The translations under genes were made by a program, and so were the position numbers. Shown here piece by piece: positions 1 to 10,132 of a stretch of 64,000 nt of DNA (position 1 is its first letter; every line of letters starts with the position of its first letter). Below the pieces are notes generated by a model. It was given only the letters and a program-made list of their open reading frames with translations, made no database searches and was not told the origin of the DNA. The stretch comes from Candidatus Pantoea floridensis. GTDB taxonomy: Bacteria; Pseudomonadota; Gammaproteobacteria; Enterobacterales; Enterobacteriaceae. The stretch spans positions 372,001 to 436,000 of the forward strand of contig NZ_OCMY01000001.1 of the NCBI RefSeq assembly GCF_900215435.1, given 5' to 3'.

Positions 1-940
1 GCAGCATGATAAATATTTGCGGCCGATTGATTAACAACCACTCTTTAATATTTGCTGGCTCATGCTGCCCACCCATAAAGCGAATGGCATTAATAACATA
101 TTCAGGTACAGGCGTACCGTTATAAAGCGAGAGATAAATCATCAACCGGAAAGAGTGCATGAGATAGTCTTTCTCCAGCGCTTTGCTGGCCGGCGATGTA
201 TCAAGTGCATGCTTGAGCGTACTAAAAGCGTGCATAAAGGCGTTATAGCGCTGTAGGAAGTACTCTTCACTCTTGCGGCTGTTAGTTAATGAGCCGTTTC
301 GCACCCGCTGGTAGTAATAAACATGCTTACTCACCCATGCATGACGAGCGCGGACAAATGCAGACAGCGTGTATTTGTGATCTTCGTGGACGCGGTCGAC
401 AAAGCGTAAATCATACTGGGTTGCCACACTCTTTTTCAGCGCATAGTTCCACGCTGCGGAAGTGTACGAGCCATTACGCAGCAGGCTTGAGAGGACTTTT
501 TGCGGCGGCTGCAGACCAAAAACCTCGTGGCGCACTTTGGGCCGGATGCGCTCACGGTGTCCATCTTCAAACATTTGTGAGCTAAAGCAGAACAGGTCAA
601 TTTCCGGATGTGCCTGATAAACCTGCTGCAGTTCAGCCAGGAAACCGTCGGCGACGATATCATCGGGATCACAGAAGAATACAAATTCTCCGAGTGCTGC
701 ATCTAACCCGATATCACGCGCTTTACCGGCTCCGCCATTACGTGTGGTAATAATTTTTACCTGCGGTAGATGCCCATAGTGCTGCTCCACCAAAGCCAGC
801 GTGCCATCGGTAGAACCATCATTAACAATAATGATCTCACTGGACGCCCCCTTTTGCTTCAATAACGAATCCACACACTCGACAATATAATTCTCTACGT
901 TGTAGGTAGGGATAATGATGGATAATAGGATTTTAGCCAT
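1..940 (-). CDS. Glycosyltransferase family 2 (GT-A fold), partial, C-terminus outside window
   Basis: The reading frame opens at ATG 938-940 (minus strand) behind an AGGAAAGG-type ribosome site and stays open to position 1, so about 313 residues of the N-terminal part are visible and the stop lies outside. The N-terminus carries the GT2 signature: a first beta strand ending IIPTYNVENYI, then IIVNDGSTDGT, then a DxD-like FFCDPDDIV that would bind the metal and nucleotide-sugar. This is known to be the fold of enzymes that move a sugar from a UDP/GDP-sugar to a glycan or lipid acceptor. The acceptor cannot be told from sequence; an exopolysaccharide, capsule or LPS role is only an inference. 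The gene is not part of the conserved ssu-clpA block and is separated from it by a long AT-rich spacer. It was found by translating the strand directly. Confidence 0.85.
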   Translation of the reverse strand, partial: MAKILLSIIIPTYNVENYIVECVDSLLKQKGASSEIIIVNDGSTDGTLALVEQHYGHLPQVKIITTRNGGAGKARDIGLDAALGEFVFFCDPDDIVADGFLAELQQVYQAHPEIDLFCFSSQMFEDGHRERIRPKVRHEVFGLQPPQKVLSSLLRNGSYTSAAWNYALKKSVATQYDLRFVDRVHEDHKYTLSAFVRARHAWVSKHVYYYQRVRNGSLTNSRKSEEYFLQRYNAFMHAFSTLKHALDTSPASKALEKDYLMHSFRLMIYLSLYNGTPVPEYVINAIRFMGGQHEPANIKEWLLINRPQIFIML

Positions 941-1714
941 AAACCTTTCCTGGAGTAGATAGAAAAAAGCAAGTCTTAAGCTGCCGACATCACGGCATAA
1001 AACATTACGCCAATTATTTAAACGCAATATAAACGGCAAGAGTTTTGATTTCGCTCTCAGTTAAGCAGATTGTTATTTTAAATCACAGGACCAATCATAA
1101 TTAAGAAAAATAAATCAATGCAGATACATTACCCCCTCTAAACACTTCGCTTTGATTTCGTAAAAAAACATTACCACTCTTAAGCTTTGTGTCATCTCAG
1201 CGAATAATGACACACATTTTTTCACGGAAAATCTTACGAGGGTTTACTTAATAAAAAATAAAGAGATAGCCTTTGCGGCACCTTTTTTGCCTGGAAGATA
1301 AAAGCGTCGTTTAAAAACGCGTTCTTCAATTGATTTAACACTGTTTTTTAACGTTGCTCAGCAACATTTCCTCTTGAATCTATTTCGCTGTCCAATACAG
1401 GACAAATTTGACCAAACGTAACCGCAGTTACAATTACATCCGACGCGCAGTTCAGGGTTAAGCGTAACGGTAAAACGGTTTTTAAATCATGGTTTGTAAT
1501 CAATGCTAATGGACTTAACGGCGGGTTTTAAGACTAATCGTAAATGCGTATGCGCTGAAAACTGACTTGTTTTTATCCCCTCTTATTCTTTTTGCATTTT
1601 CCACCTTTTGATTGCCGGATAAATCATTTAAGCCATCCCCCCTGCTCTGACAGTATTGAAGCTATCAGTTCTGAATATCAGATAATCAATAACTTTCAGT
1701 TATAAGGAGTGACC
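941..1714. other. AT-rich intergenic region between glycosyltransferase and ssuE
   Basis: About 770 bp with no credible reading frame on either strand. It must contain the promoter of the glycosyltransferase (minus) and of the ssu operon (plus), but I see no clear sigma-70 pair. It contains three short inverted repeats: an 8-bp arm pair (1188-1195 and 1207-1214) followed by a T-run, a 5-bp pair around 1389-1404 (TGTCC/GGACA), and a 5-bp pair at 1418-1431 (GTAAC/GTTAC). ssu operons in E. coli are activated by Cbl and repressed through CysB, but no such site can be assigned with confidence here. No remnant of a gene was recognised. Confidence 0.6.
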
Positions 1715-2266
1715 ATGCGGGTTATTACGCTGGCGGGCAGCCCTCGCTTCCCTTCACGCTCTACTGCGCTGCTAAGCCTCTGCCAGCACGCGCTGGAAGC
1801 ACGCGGTGTTGAGGTGATCCCGTGGAATATTCACAACTTTCAGCCTGAAGATTTGCTCTACGCGCGTTTTGATTCTCCAGCATTAGCTGCTCTAAAAGCC
1901 GATTTAGCGCTGGCGGACGGCTTAATCGTCGCCACACCTATTTATAAAGCATCATTTTCAGGGGCGCTGAAAACGCTGCTCGACTTGCTACCTGAGCGCG
2001 CGCTGGAGCATAAAGTGGTGCTGCCACTGGCCAGCGGCGGCAGCGCTTCCCATTTGCTCGCGGTTGATTACGCGCTTAAGCCGGTGCTCAACGCGCTCAA
2101 GGCGCAGGAAGTTCTGCACGGCGTATTTGCAACGGATGTGCAGATTACCCATTACGATCGTCAACCACAGTTAGATCCGCTGCTGTCACAACGTATAGAT
2201 GAAGCGTTAGATACGTTCTGGCACGCGCTGCATCGTCGCCACCAACCCTATGCACAAGCGGTATAA
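1715..2266 (+). CDS. ssuE: NADPH-dependent FMN reductase SsuE (sulfonate sulfur assimilation)
   Basis: SsuE reduces FMN with NAD(P)H and hands FMNH2 to the monooxygenase SsuD. The product is 183 aa and starts MRVITLAGSPRFPSRS, which is the flavodoxin-like N-terminus with the GSPR phosphate-binding loop typical of SsuE; LLYARFDSPAL and TPIYKASFSGALKTLLDLLPERAL are also family-typical. ATG 1715 is preferred over the in-frame GTG at 1709, because AAGGAG at 1704-1709 sits five bases before it and the homologous protein begins here. It is the first gene of ssuEADCB, and ssuA follows after ten bases. Identification is secure by sequence and operon context. Confidence 0.95.
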   Translation: MRVITLAGSPRFPSRSTALLSLCQHALEARGVEVIPWNIHNFQPEDLLYARFDSPALAALKADLALADGLIVATPIYKASFSGALKTLLDLLPERALEHKVVLPLASGGSASHLLAVDYALKPVLNALKAQEVLHGVFATDVQITHYDRQPQLDPLLSQRIDEALDTFWHALHRRHQPYAQAV

Positions 2267-2276
2267 AGGAAGCGTT

Positions 2277-3245
2277 ATGAAACGGATAGTAACGGGCTGG
2301 CTGATGCCAGCGATGGTCGCTCTGCTCTCTTTAAGCATTACTGCACACGCCGCTGATGCTCCCGAGCAACTGCGCATCGGTTATCAGAAAGGTTCAGTGA
2401 GCATGGTATTAGCGAAAAGCCATAAGCTACTGGAGCAGCGTTTTCCACACACGCAAATTAAATGGGTGGAATTCCCGGCTGGCCCGCAGATGCTGGAAGC
2501 GCTCAACGTCGACAGTATTGATTTAGGCAGTACCGGCGATATTCCACCGCTGTTTGCGCAGGCCGCCGGTGCGGATCTACTTTACGTCGGCTCCGAGCCG
2601 CCTAAACCGCAGGCAGAAGTGATTCTGGTGCCAAAGGACAGCCCGATTCACAGCGTAGCCGACCTCAAAGGCCGCAAAGTGGCATTCCAGAAAGGCTCCA
2701 GCTCGCACAACCTGCTGTTGCGCGCACTGGAGCAAGCTGGGCTGAGTTTTAAAGACATTCAGCCAACCTATCTGACTCCCGCCGACGCGCGCGCCGCGTT
2801 CCAGCAAGGTGACGTGGATGCCTGGGCGATTTGGGATCCCTACTACTCGGCTGCCCTGCTGCAAGGCAACGTACGCGTGCTGGTTGACGGCAGCAAACTC
2901 AATCAAACCGGCTCCTTCTATTTAGCGACGCGCAAATACACCGAGGCGAACGGGGCATTCGTACAGCACGTGTTGAATACCTTCAGCGATGCCGATGCAT
3001 TAACCCGCAGCCAACGCGACCAAAGTATTGATTTACTGGCACAGGCGATGGGCTTGCCGAAACCGGTCATTGCCAGCTATCTCGACCATCGTCCGCCTAC
3101 CACTATTACGCCGGTCAGCGCCCATACCGCGCAGGCCCAACAGCAAACGGCCGATCTGTTTTATGCCAATCATCTGATGCCGGTGAAAGTGAATATCGCT
3201 GACCGCATCTGGCAGCCACAATCTGCCCAGCCGAAAGGAAATTAA
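2277..3245 (+). CDS. ssuA: Periplasmic aliphatic sulfonate-binding protein SsuA
   Basis: This is the solute-binding component of the SsuABC importer and delivers alkanesulfonates to SsuC in the periplasm. It is 322 aa. A signal peptide spans about residues 1-25 (positively charged MKRIV, hydrophobic core, cleavage after TAHA). The mature part reads [18 protein letters not shown], the usual start of SsuA/TauA/NrtA-type binding proteins, and contains [20 protein letters not shown] and the [12 protein letters not shown] ligand-loop region. ATG 2277 follows AAAGGA by a normal distance; an upstream in-frame ATG at 2250 lies inside ssuE and would place extra residues before the signal peptide, so it is rejected. 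It is followed two bases later by ssuD. Confidence 0.94.
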   Translation: MKRIVTGWLMPAMVALLSLSITAHAADAPEQLRIGYQKGSVSMVLAKSHKLLEQRFPHTQIKWVEFPAGPQMLEALNVDSIDLGSTGDIPPLFAQAAGADLLYVGSEPPKPQAEVILVPKDSPIHSVADLKGRKVAFQKGSSSHNLLLRALEQAGLSFKDIQPTYLTPADARAAFQQGDVDAWAIWDPYYSAALLQGNVRVLVDGSKLNQTGSFYLATRKYTEANGAFVQHVLNTFSDADALTRSQRDQSIDLLAQAMGLPKPVIASYLDHRPPTTITPVSAHTAQAQQQTADLFYANHLMPVKVNIADRIWQPQSAQPKGN

Positions 3246-3247
3246 TC

Positions 3248-4393
3248 ATGAGCGTATCCGTATTTTGGTTTCTCCCGACTCACGGCGATGGTCACTATCT
3301 TGGCACCGCGGAAGGCGCGCGCCCGGTTGATCATGGTTACCTGCAACAGATTGCCCAGGCGGCAGATCGTCTCGGCTTCGGCGGGGTGCTGATTCCCACC
3401 GGCCGCTCCTGTGAAGATGCCTGGCTGGTGGCGGCTTCATTAATCCCGGTCACCCAGCGTCTGCGTTTCCTGGTGGCGCTGCGCCCGGGGGTGATTTCGC
3501 CGACTCAGGCGGCGCGTCAGGCGGCCACGCTCGATCGGCTGTCGAATGGCCGTGCGCTGTTTAATCTGGTGACCGGCGGCGATCCGGAAGAGCTTGCTGG
3601 CGATGGCGTGTTTCTCGATCACCGTGAACGCTATGAAGAGTCTGCCGAATTTACTCGCGTCTGGCGTCGCGTTTCGGAAGGTGAAACCGTCGATTACGAT
3701 GGCAAGCACGTCAAAGTGCGCGGTGCGCGCCTGATGTTTAAGCCGGTGCAGCAACCGCGTCCGCCGCTGTGGTTTGGCGGATCGTCGGATGCGGCACAGG
3801 ATCTGGCCGCCGAGCAGGTGGATGTTTATCTCACCTGGGGCGAGCCGCCGGCGTTAGTAAAGGAGAAGATTGAACAAGTGCGTGCCAAAGCCGCCGCGCA
3901 GGGACGCACCGTCCGCTTCGGCATTCGCCTGCATGTGATTGTGCGTGAAACCAATGAAGAAGCCTGGCAAGCAGCGGACCGCCTCATCGCCCATCTCGAC
4001 GATGCCACCATTGCCAAAGCGCAAGCCGCATTTGCGCGTACCGATTCGGTTGGACAGCAGCGCATGGCCGCACTTCACGGTGGCCGGCGCGATAAGCTGG
4101 AGATCAGCCCGAATCTGTGGGCCGGTGTTGGCCTGGTTCGTGGTGGCGCAGGCACGGCGCTGGTGGGCGATGGCCCAACCGTGGCGGCACGCATGCAGGA
4201 GTACAGCGATCTCGGCATCGAAACCTTTATTCTCTCTGGCTATCCGCATCTGGAAGAAGCTTATCGCGTGGGTGAGCTGCTGTTCCCGCACCTCGATCTG
4301 GCGATTCCGCAAGTGCCACAGCCGCGTGTGATGCAGGCGCACGGCGAAGCGGTAGCCCATGATTTCACGCCGCAAAAAGTGTCGCAGAGCTAA
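3248..4393 (+). CDS. ssuD: FMNH2-dependent alkanesulfonate monooxygenase SsuD
   Basis: SsuD uses FMNH2 from SsuE and O2 to split C1-C14 alkanesulfonates into aldehyde and sulfite, releasing sulfur for cysteine synthesis in the cytoplasm. At 381 aa it has the same length as the E. coli enzyme. It is a bacterial-luciferase-like TIM barrel. Visible family landmarks are [15 protein letters not shown] at the N-terminus, [14 protein letters not shown] with the conserved active-site cysteine, the [16 protein letters not shown] segment, and [27 protein letters not shown] near the C-terminus. Its start lies two bases after the ssuA stop, with AAGGA upstream. No unusual residue was noticed. Confidence 0.96.
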   Translation: MSVSVFWFLPTHGDGHYLGTAEGARPVDHGYLQQIAQAADRLGFGGVLIPTGRSCEDAWLVAASLIPVTQRLRFLVALRPGVISPTQAARQAATLDRLSNGRALFNLVTGGDPEELAGDGVFLDHRERYEESAEFTRVWRRVSEGETVDYDGKHVKVRGARLMFKPVQQPRPPLWFGGSSDAAQDLAAEQVDVYLTWGEPPALVKEKIEQVRAKAAAQGRTVRFGIRLHVIVRETNEEAWQAADRLIAHLDDATIAKAQAAFARTDSVGQQRMAALHGGRRDKLEISPNLWAGVGLVRGGAGTALVGDGPTVAARMQEYSDLGIETFILSGYPHLEEAYRVGELLFPHLDLAIPQVPQPRVMQAHGEAVAHDFTPQKVSQS

Positions 4394-4404
4394 AGGAGCC
4401 GAGG

Positions 4405-5193
4405 ATGGCAAACGTAAAAAAACAGCTGGGTAATGCCGTGCTGCCCTGGGTGTTACCGGTGGTGCTGATCGCGTTGTGGCAACTGGCATCGCAGGTGGGT
4501 TGGCTGTCGACGCGTATTTTGCCGTCGCCGGAAAATATCCTCATCACCTTCTGGAAACTGACGGTGAGCGGTGAGCTGTGGCAGAACCTGGCCATCAGCA
4601 GCTGGCGCGCCGCCATTGGTTTTGCCATCGGCGGCTCCATTGGTTTGATTCTGGGATTAATCACCGGCACATCACGTGTGGGTGAACGCCTGTTGGATAC
4701 TTCCGTACAGATGCTGCGTAACGTGCCGCATTTGGCGCTGATCCCGCTGGTCATTTTGTGGTTCGGCATCGACGAATCCGCAAAAATTTTTCTCGTGGCC
4801 CTCGGCACCCTGTTTCCAATTTACCTGAACACGTATCACGGTATTCGTAATATTGACCGTGGCCTGGTGGAGATGGCGCGTAGCTATGGTTTATCCGGCT
4901 GGAGCCTGTTCATTCAGGTCATTCTGCCGGGTGCGCTACCTTCTATTATGGTTGGCGTGCGTTTTGCTCTTGGCCTGATGTGGTTGACGCTGATTGTGGC
5001 CGAAACCATTTCAGCCAACTCCGGCATCGGTTATCTGGCGATGAATGCCCGCGAATTCCTGCAAACCGATGTGGTGGTGGTAGCCATCATTCTCTATGCC
5101 CTGCTCGGCAAATTGGCCGACGTCGCGGCACAACTGCTTGAGCGCGTGTGGCTGCGCTGGCATCCGGCTTACCAATTAAAGGAGAACGCATGA
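4405..5193 (+). CDS. ssuC: Aliphatic sulfonate ABC transporter permease SsuC
   Basis: Inner-membrane permease of the SsuABC importer, 262 aa, with about six hydrophobic segments. The first is near residues 10-27 ([16 protein letters not shown]). The cytoplasmic coupling loop is readable as [21 protein letters not shown], the EAA motif that contacts the ATPase SsuB. A strong AAAGGAG ribosome site precedes the ATG. The stop codon overlaps the ssuB start in an ATGA arrangement, suggesting translational coupling. Position between ssuD and ssuB is the standard ssuEADCB order. Confidence 0.95.
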   Translation: MANVKKQLGNAVLPWVLPVVLIALWQLASQVGWLSTRILPSPENILITFWKLTVSGELWQNLAISSWRAAIGFAIGGSIGLILGLITGTSRVGERLLDTSVQMLRNVPHLALIPLVILWFGIDESAKIFLVALGTLFPIYLNTYHGIRNIDRGLVEMARSYGLSGWSLFIQVILPGALPSIMVGVRFALGLMWLTLIVAETISANSGIGYLAMNAREFLQTDVVVVAIILYALLGKLADVAAQLLERVWLRWHPAYQLKENA

Positions 5194-5981
5194 GCAACGC
5201 AACCCTAAATCCGGCGCGTTTGAATCGCGGTACGCCGGTTGGTGTGAATGGTGTCAGCAAGCAATATGGCGATCGCACCATCCTGAACAATATTGATCTG
5301 CATATTCCGTCCGGGCAATTTGTCGCGGTGGTGGGTCGCAGCGGCTGCGGTAAAAGTACCCTGCTGCGCCTATTAGCTGGCCTGGAATCGACTACGCGCG
5401 GTGCGCTGCTGGCGGGCAACGCGCCGTTATCGCAAGCACGTGAAGATACGCGTTTGATGTTCCAGGATTCACGTCTGCTGCCGTGGAAAAAGGTGATTGA
5501 TAACGTTGGGCTCGGGCTAAAAGGTCGCGAATGGCGAGCCGCCGCCCTGGAAGCGCTGGAGGCCGTTGGCCTTGCCGATCGTGCTAACGAGTGGCCGGCA
5601 GCATTGTCCGGTGGCCAGAAACAGCGCGTGGCGCTGGCGCGTGCGTTGATTCATCGTCCCGGTTTGCTGCTGCTTGATGAGCCGCTGGGGGCGCTGGATG
5701 CGTTAACGCGTATTGAAATGCAGGGCTTGATTGAGTCCTTGTGGCAGCAGCATAACTTTACCGTGCTGCTGGTGACGCACGATGTCAGCGAAGCCGTCGC
5801 CATCGCCGATCGCGTTTTGCTGATTGAAGAAGGAAAGATTGGTCTGGATTTGATCGTCGACTTGCCGCGTCCGCGCCGTCGCGGCTCTGCGCGTCTGGCG
5901 GAACTTGAAGCCGAAGTGCTGGATCGCGTGATGAAACGGGGTTCATCGGAGCAGCCGCTGAAGTTTGCGCAGCAGAGTTGA
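5190..5981 (+). CDS. ssuB: Aliphatic sulfonate ABC transporter ATP-binding protein SsuB
   Basis: ATPase subunit that powers sulfonate uptake through SsuC. It is 263 aa. Walker A GRSGCGKS is at about residues 49-56, the Q-loop region is [10 protein letters not shown] near 90-99, the ABC signature LSGGQKQR is at about 139-146, and Walker B LLLLDEP is at about 159-165, followed by the D-loop GALDA and the switch histidine in [10 protein letters not shown]. The ATG at 5190 overlaps the ssuC stop by four bases and has AAAGGAGAACGC upstream; an in-frame start at 5148 lies inside ssuC and is rejected. It is the last gene of the operon and is followed by two short palindromes before convergent pepN. 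Confidence 0.95.
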   Translation: MSNATLNPARLNRGTPVGVNGVSKQYGDRTILNNIDLHIPSGQFVAVVGRSGCGKSTLLRLLAGLESTTRGALLAGNAPLSQAREDTRLMFQDSRLLPWKKVIDNVGLGLKGREWRAAALEALEAVGLADRANEWPAALSGGQKQRVALARALIHRPGLLLLDEPLGALDALTRIEMQGLIESLWQQHNFTVLLVTHDVSEAVAIADRVLLIEEGKIGLDLIVDLPRPRRRGSARLAELEAEVLDRVMKRGSSEQPLKFAQQS

Positions 5982-6006
5982 AAAAGGTGCGCATAAATGC
6001 GCACCC
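5981..6006 (-). terminator. Terminator-like REP palindrome downstream of pepN
   Basis: A perfect 9-bp inverted repeat (GGTGCGCAT / ATGCGCACC, two-base loop) spans 5986-6005 and is flanked on the left by AAAAA. Read on the minus strand this is a GC-rich hairpin followed by U5, consistent with termination of pepN. It may also limit read-through from ssuB. Confidence 0.6.
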
Positions 6007-6022
6007 GGTAAAATCCGCGTAG

Positions 6023-6042
6023 GGTCGCCATTCATGGCGACC
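6023..6042. repeat. REP-like palindrome (9-bp arms, 2-base loop)
   Basis: Perfect inverted repeat GGTCGCCAT / ATGGCGACC with a two-base loop, eight bases past the end of pepN and 17 bases from the similar palindrome at 5986-6005. The paired arrangement between convergent gene ends is typical of REP/BIME-type elements; membership of a dispersed family is inferred. Confidence 0.55.
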
Positions 6043-6049
6043 ACTATGA

Positions 6050-8665
6050 TTAAGCGTTCAATGCCTTCGTGATCTTCTCGTACAAATCCCCCGACAGCTT
6101 ATCCAGCCCTTTCAACGTCTCCAGCGCCTTACGCATCAGCGCCTGACGATCGGCATCGTAACGTTTCAGACGAATTAATGGCTCGATCATGCGCGCAGCA
6201 ACTTGCGGATTGCGCGTATTGAGATCGGTCAACATCTCCACCAGGAACTGATAACCGCTGCCATCTTTGGCGTGGAATGCCGCCGGATTAGCGGAAGCAA
6301 ATGCACCAATCAGCGAACGAATACGGTTCGGGTTGCCCATGGTGAACGAGCGGTGATGCAGCAGTTCGCGCACCTTGCTCAGCACGTCCGCCGCCGGGCT
6401 GGTGGCTTGCAGCACAAACCATTTGTCCATCACCAAACCATCCTGATGCCAGCGCTCGTCGTAAGCGGCCAGCAGCGTATCGCGGCATGGCAGATTTGCT
6501 GCAACTGCCGCGGACAGCGCTGCTAACGCATCGGTCATGTTGTTCGCCTGCTGATATTGCGCCTGCACCAATTTGTCCGCTTGGGCAGCATCGGCAAAGG
6601 CCAGATAACCGAGGCAGACATTTTTCAACGTGCGCTTGCCAATTTCTGCATGCTCAATTTTATATTCGCTACTTTGGTTGGCCAGATAGAGCGCAAAGAA
6701 CTCGTCATTTAACTCAGTGGCGAGCGTACGCACCAGCGCATCGCGCACCGCAGCAATGGCCAGGGGATCGATGACATCAAACAGTTCAGCAATTTCATTC
6801 TCAGACGGCAGCGAAAGAATCAACGCTTTCAGCGCCGGATCGCCCTGCTCATCCAGCAGCACCGCGCGGAACGCATCGGCGACATGCAGCGGCAGCGACA
6901 GCGGCTGGCCCTGCTGATGACGTGCGACGTTCAGGCGAATGTAGGTTGCCAGCAGGCTTTGCGCCGCATCCCAGCGGGCAAAATCGTTGCGTGCGTGACG
7001 CATCAGAAAGGTGAGCTGCGCATCGCTCCATTTGTAGTCAAGCTTCACCGGCGCGGAGAATTCGCGCAGCAGTGAGGGCACCGGCTGGAAATACACCTTG
7101 TCGAAGATGAAGGTCTGGAACTCTTCGGTAACATTCAGCACATGATGCACCGGATGACCGTTGTGCTGCAGCGGGATCACGTTGCCTTCATTATCATACA
7201 GCTCGATATCCAGCGGAATGTGCAGCGGCAGCTTCTCTTTCTGCTCGGCGGTGGCTGGCGTACGTTGCGTGACGTGCAGCGTGTACTGCTCCAGCTCAGG
7301 ATTGTAGTCATCGCGTACCGTCAGGATCGGCGTACCCGCCTGGCTGTACCAGCGACGGAACTGAGACAGATCGACATTCGACGCATCTTCCATCGCCTGC
7401 ACGAAATCATCACAGGTTGCAGCGCTACCATCATGGCGTTCGAAGTACAGCTGCATCCCTTTCTGGAAATTCTCTTCGCCCAGCAGAGTGTGCATCATGC
7501 GGATCACTTCCGAACCTTTCTCGTACACCGTTAAGGTGTAGAAGTTGTTCATCTCGATCACCTGATCCGGGCGGATCGGATGCGCCATCGGGCTGGCATC
7601 TTCCGCAAACTGCGCGCCGCGCATCACACGCACGTTATCGATACGATTAACCGCGCGTGAGCCCAGGTCTGAACTGAACTCCTGATCGCGGAACACCGTT
7701 AGCCCTTCTTTCAGGCTAAGCTGGAACCAGTCGCGGCAGGTCACGCGGTTACCGGTCCAGTTATGGAAATATTCGTGACCGATAACCGCTTCAATACCGA
7801 GATAATCTTTGTCGGTGGCCGTTTCGGCTTTTGCCAGCACGTATTTGGAGTTAAAGACGTTGAGGCCTTTATTCTCCATCGCACCCATGTTGAAGAAATC
7901 CACCGCGACGATCATAAAGATGTCGAGGTCGTACTCAAGATTGAAGCGCTCTTCATCCCACTTCATGCTGGCTTTCAGTGACGTCATCGCCCAGTCGGCG
8001 CGATCGAGATTGCCGCGGTCGACAAAGATTTCCAGCGCCACATCGCGGCCCGAACGGGTGGTAAAACTGTCGCGTAGTACGTCAAAATCTCCGGCCACCA
8101 GCGCAAACAGGTAGCAGGGTTTCGGGAAAGGATCCTGCCACTTCACCCAATGGCGGCCATCTTCATGGCGTCCGCTCTCCAGCTTATTGCCGTTTGACAG
8201 CAAATAAGGATAGCGTGCGGCATCCGCAATAATGGTGGTGGTGAAACGCGCCAGCACATCCGGGCGATCAAGATACCAGGTAATATGGCGGAAACCTTCC
8301 GCTTCACACTGCGTGCAAAGCGCCTCGCCGGACTGGTATAACCCTTCCAGCGCGGTATTTTTATCCGGGTGGATGTCATTAATGATGGCCAGCGTAAAAT
8401 TGTCCGGCAGCTGGCTGATGAACAACGCGCCCTCTTCCTGGCGGTAATGCGGCCACGGATTGCCATCCACTGCCAGCGATACCAGCGTAAGATCTTCACC
8501 ATCCAGACGCAGATCCGCATCCGCCGCGCCGAGTCGCTTCACCTGGCTCACCGCGGTAACGCGCGTTGCGGCGGCATCCAGATCAAAAGTCAGGTCGATA
8601 TCGGTAATGGTGTAATCCGGCGCACGGTAATCGTGGCGATATTTAATTTGCGGCTGTTGCGTCAT
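6050..8665 (-). CDS. pepN: Aminopeptidase N (M1 family zinc metallopeptidase)
   Basis: Cytosolic broad-specificity aminopeptidase that finishes protein turnover by removing N-terminal residues from peptides. It is 871 aa. The exopeptidase motif GAMEN lies at about residues 261-265. The zinc site is HEYFH at 297-301, with the third ligand E320 in LSLKE; these positions agree with the E. coli enzyme. Start: the ATG at 8665 (MTQQPQIKYRHDYRAPDY) has AGAAGGA upstream and matches the family N-terminus, so the in-frame ATG five codons upstream is rejected. It is convergent with ssuB and divergent from pncB. The C-terminal alpha-solenoid ends GDLYEKITKALNA, so the gene is complete. Confidence 0.97.
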   Translation of the reverse strand: MTQQPQIKYRHDYRAPDYTITDIDLTFDLDAAATRVTAVSQVKRLGAADADLRLDGEDLTLVSLAVDGNPWPHYRQEEGALFISQLPDNFTLAIINDIHPDKNTALEGLYQSGEALCTQCEAEGFRHITWYLDRPDVLARFTTTIIADAARYPYLLSNGNKLESGRHEDGRHWVKWQDPFPKPCYLFALVAGDFDVLRDSFTTRSGRDVALEIFVDRGNLDRADWAMTSLKASMKWDEERFNLEYDLDIFMIVAVDFFNMGAMENKGLNVFNSKYVLAKAETATDKDYLGIEAVIGHEYFHNWTGNRVTCRDWFQLSLKEGLTVFRDQEFSSDLGSRAVNRIDNVRVMRGAQFAEDASPMAHPIRPDQVIEMNNFYTLTVYEKGSEVIRMMHTLLGEENFQKGMQLYFERHDGSAATCDDFVQAMEDASNVDLSQFRRWYSQAGTPILTVRDDYNPELEQYTLHVTQRTPATAEQKEKLPLHIPLDIELYDNEGNVIPLQHNGHPVHHVLNVTEEFQTFIFDKVYFQPVPSLLREFSAPVKLDYKWSDAQLTFLMRHARNDFARWDAAQSLLATYIRLNVARHQQGQPLSLPLHVADAFRAVLLDEQGDPALKALILSLPSENEIAELFDVIDPLAIAAVRDALVRTLATELNDEFFALYLANQSSEYKIEHAEIGKRTLKNVCLGYLAFADAAQADKLVQAQYQQANNMTDALAALSAAVAANLPCRDTLLAAYDERWHQDGLVMDKWFVLQATSPAADVLSKVRELLHHRSFTMGNPNRIRSLIGAFASANPAAFHAKDGSGYQFLVEMLTDLNTRNPQVAARMIEPLIRLKRYDADRQALMRKALETLKGLDKLSGDLYEKITKALNA

Positions 8666-8918
8666 AAATCCTTCTCGCATCTTTTAATCGTTAATATGTT
8701 GACCCGTCAAAGTCTAAGCGGGTTGTGCCTTCGTTGCCACGTACAATGCGTGCGTTCGTTGAAAAGGCTACAATTCATTAACAATGGCACAAATGACCCT
8801 CGACCTGCCACCCGCAATTATGGTGTGATCGCGGTCATTACTGTTTTATACTCCTGCGTCTTTATGACTTTGTTGAACACCGGGCTCTGCTCCGCGGAAG
8901 AGGATGCTGAAACGCACC

Positions 8919-10124
8919 ATGACTGGACATGCTTCCCCGATTTTAACCACGCTGCTTGATACCGATGCGTACAAGCTTCATATGCAGCAGGCCGTATATC
9001 ATCGCTATTACGATGTCCCGGTGACGGCTGAATTTCGCTGCCGTGGCGATGAACTGCTGGGCTTCTATGCGGACGAGATCCGTGAACAGATTGAAACCCT
9101 GCAAGCGCTCGCACTGAGTGACGATGAATACCACTACCTCAGCGGTCTCCCTTTCTTTCAAACCGATTACGTTAACTGGCTGCGCCAGTTCCGCCTCGAT
9201 CCTTCGCAGGTTAATGTGCGTAACGATCATGGCCGGCTGACGATTCAGATTCATGGCCCATGGCGCGAAGTCATCCTGTGGGAAGTCCCGCTGCTGGCGT
9301 TGATCAGTGAAGTCGTGCATCGTCATCGTACCCCGCAAATGGGCGTGGAGCAGGCGGTATCGCATTTGCAGCGCAAGCTGGTGGATTTCCGTGAGCAGGT
9401 TGGCGATTTGGATATGTCGCGCTTCCAGCTGATGGATTTCGGCACGCGACGCCGCTACTCCAAAGCGGTGCAGGAAGCGATAGTCAGCACGCTGAAAACC
9501 GAATTTCCGTGGCTGGTGGGGACCAGCAACTACGATTTGGCTCGTCGCCTGCAGCTCAATCCGGTGGGTACGCAAGCGCATGAGTGGTTCCAGGCGCATC
9601 AGCAAATCAGCCCGGTGCTGGCGAATAGCCAACGCGCCGCGCTGCAATCCTGGCTGGATGAGTATGACGATCAATTGGGCATCGCGCTGACCGACTGCAT
9701 CACCATGGATGCCTTCTTGCGCGATTTTGGTCCAGGCTTTGCCCATCGTTATCAGGGCCTGCGCCATGACTCCGGCGATCCGGTGGAATGGGGTGAAAAA
9801 GCCATTGCGCACTATCAGCGTTTGGATATTGATCCGAAAAGTAAAACGCTGGTGTTCTCAGATAATCTTAATCTGGATAAAGCGCTGGCGCTCTATCGCC
9901 ACTTTGGTCAACGTGCGAATGTGGTGTTCGGCATCGGTACGCGCCTGACGTGCGACATTCCCGGCGTTACGCCTCTGAACATCGTGATTAAACTGGTGAG
10001 CTGCAATGGCAAACCGGTGGCAAAGCTTTCCGACAGCCCCGGCAAAACCATTTGTCAGGATAAAGCCTTTGTACGCGCCCTGCGTAAGGCCTTTGATCTC
10101 CCGCTGGTCAAAAGAGCCAGCTAA
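8919..10124 (+). CDS. pncB: Nicotinate phosphoribosyltransferase (NAD salvage)
   Basis: Converts nicotinate, PRPP and ATP to nicotinate mononucleotide in the NAD salvage pathway. It is 401 aa from ATG 8919, giving [26 protein letters not shown], which matches the family N-terminus. Conserved pieces include [11 protein letters not shown], the [11 protein letters not shown] phosphoribosyl region, and GTQAHEWF with the histidine (residue 221) corresponding to the one transiently phosphorylated in characterised enzymes. The start is not fully certain: another in-frame ATG at 8904 lies directly on a GGAAGAGG stretch, too close to serve as its own ribosome site. Homology favours 8919. I searched by eye for a NadR-type operator upstream and did not find one. 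Confidence 0.95.
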   Translation: MTGHASPILTTLLDTDAYKLHMQQAVYHRYYDVPVTAEFRCRGDELLGFYADEIREQIETLQALALSDDEYHYLSGLPFFQTDYVNWLRQFRLDPSQVNVRNDHGRLTIQIHGPWREVILWEVPLLALISEVVHRHRTPQMGVEQAVSHLQRKLVDFREQVGDLDMSRFQLMDFGTRRRYSKAVQEAIVSTLKTEFPWLVGTSNYDLARRLQLNPVGTQAHEWFQAHQQISPVLANSQRAALQSWLDEYDDQLGIALTDCITMDAFLRDFGPGFAHRYQGLRHDSGDPVEWGEKAIAHYQRLDIDPKSKTLVFSDNLNLDKALALYRHFGQRANVVFGIGTRLTCDIPGVTPLNIVIKLVSCNGKPVAKLSDSPGKTICQDKAFVRALRKAFDLPLVKRAS

Positions 10125-10132
10125 TTCTTAAT

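Noticed and set aside
3854..4489. 211-codon minus-strand frame inside ssuD/ssuC
   Set aside because: It is a shadow of the high-GC third positions of ssuD; no independent start signal and no family likeness.
8666..8918. NadR operator before pncB
   Set aside because: I looked for paired TGTTTA/TAAACA half-sites in the divergent pepN-pncB region and did not find them; a motif scan would be needed.
8369..8959. 196-codon plus-strand frame running over the 5' end of pepN into pncB
   Set aside because: It is antisense to well-conserved pepN codons and overlaps pncB in another frame; it has no ribosome site and resembles no protein.
8943..9812. 289-codon minus-strand frame inside pncB
   Set aside because: Complementary-strand shadow of a conserved gene; composition is that of reversed codons and no ribosome site is present.
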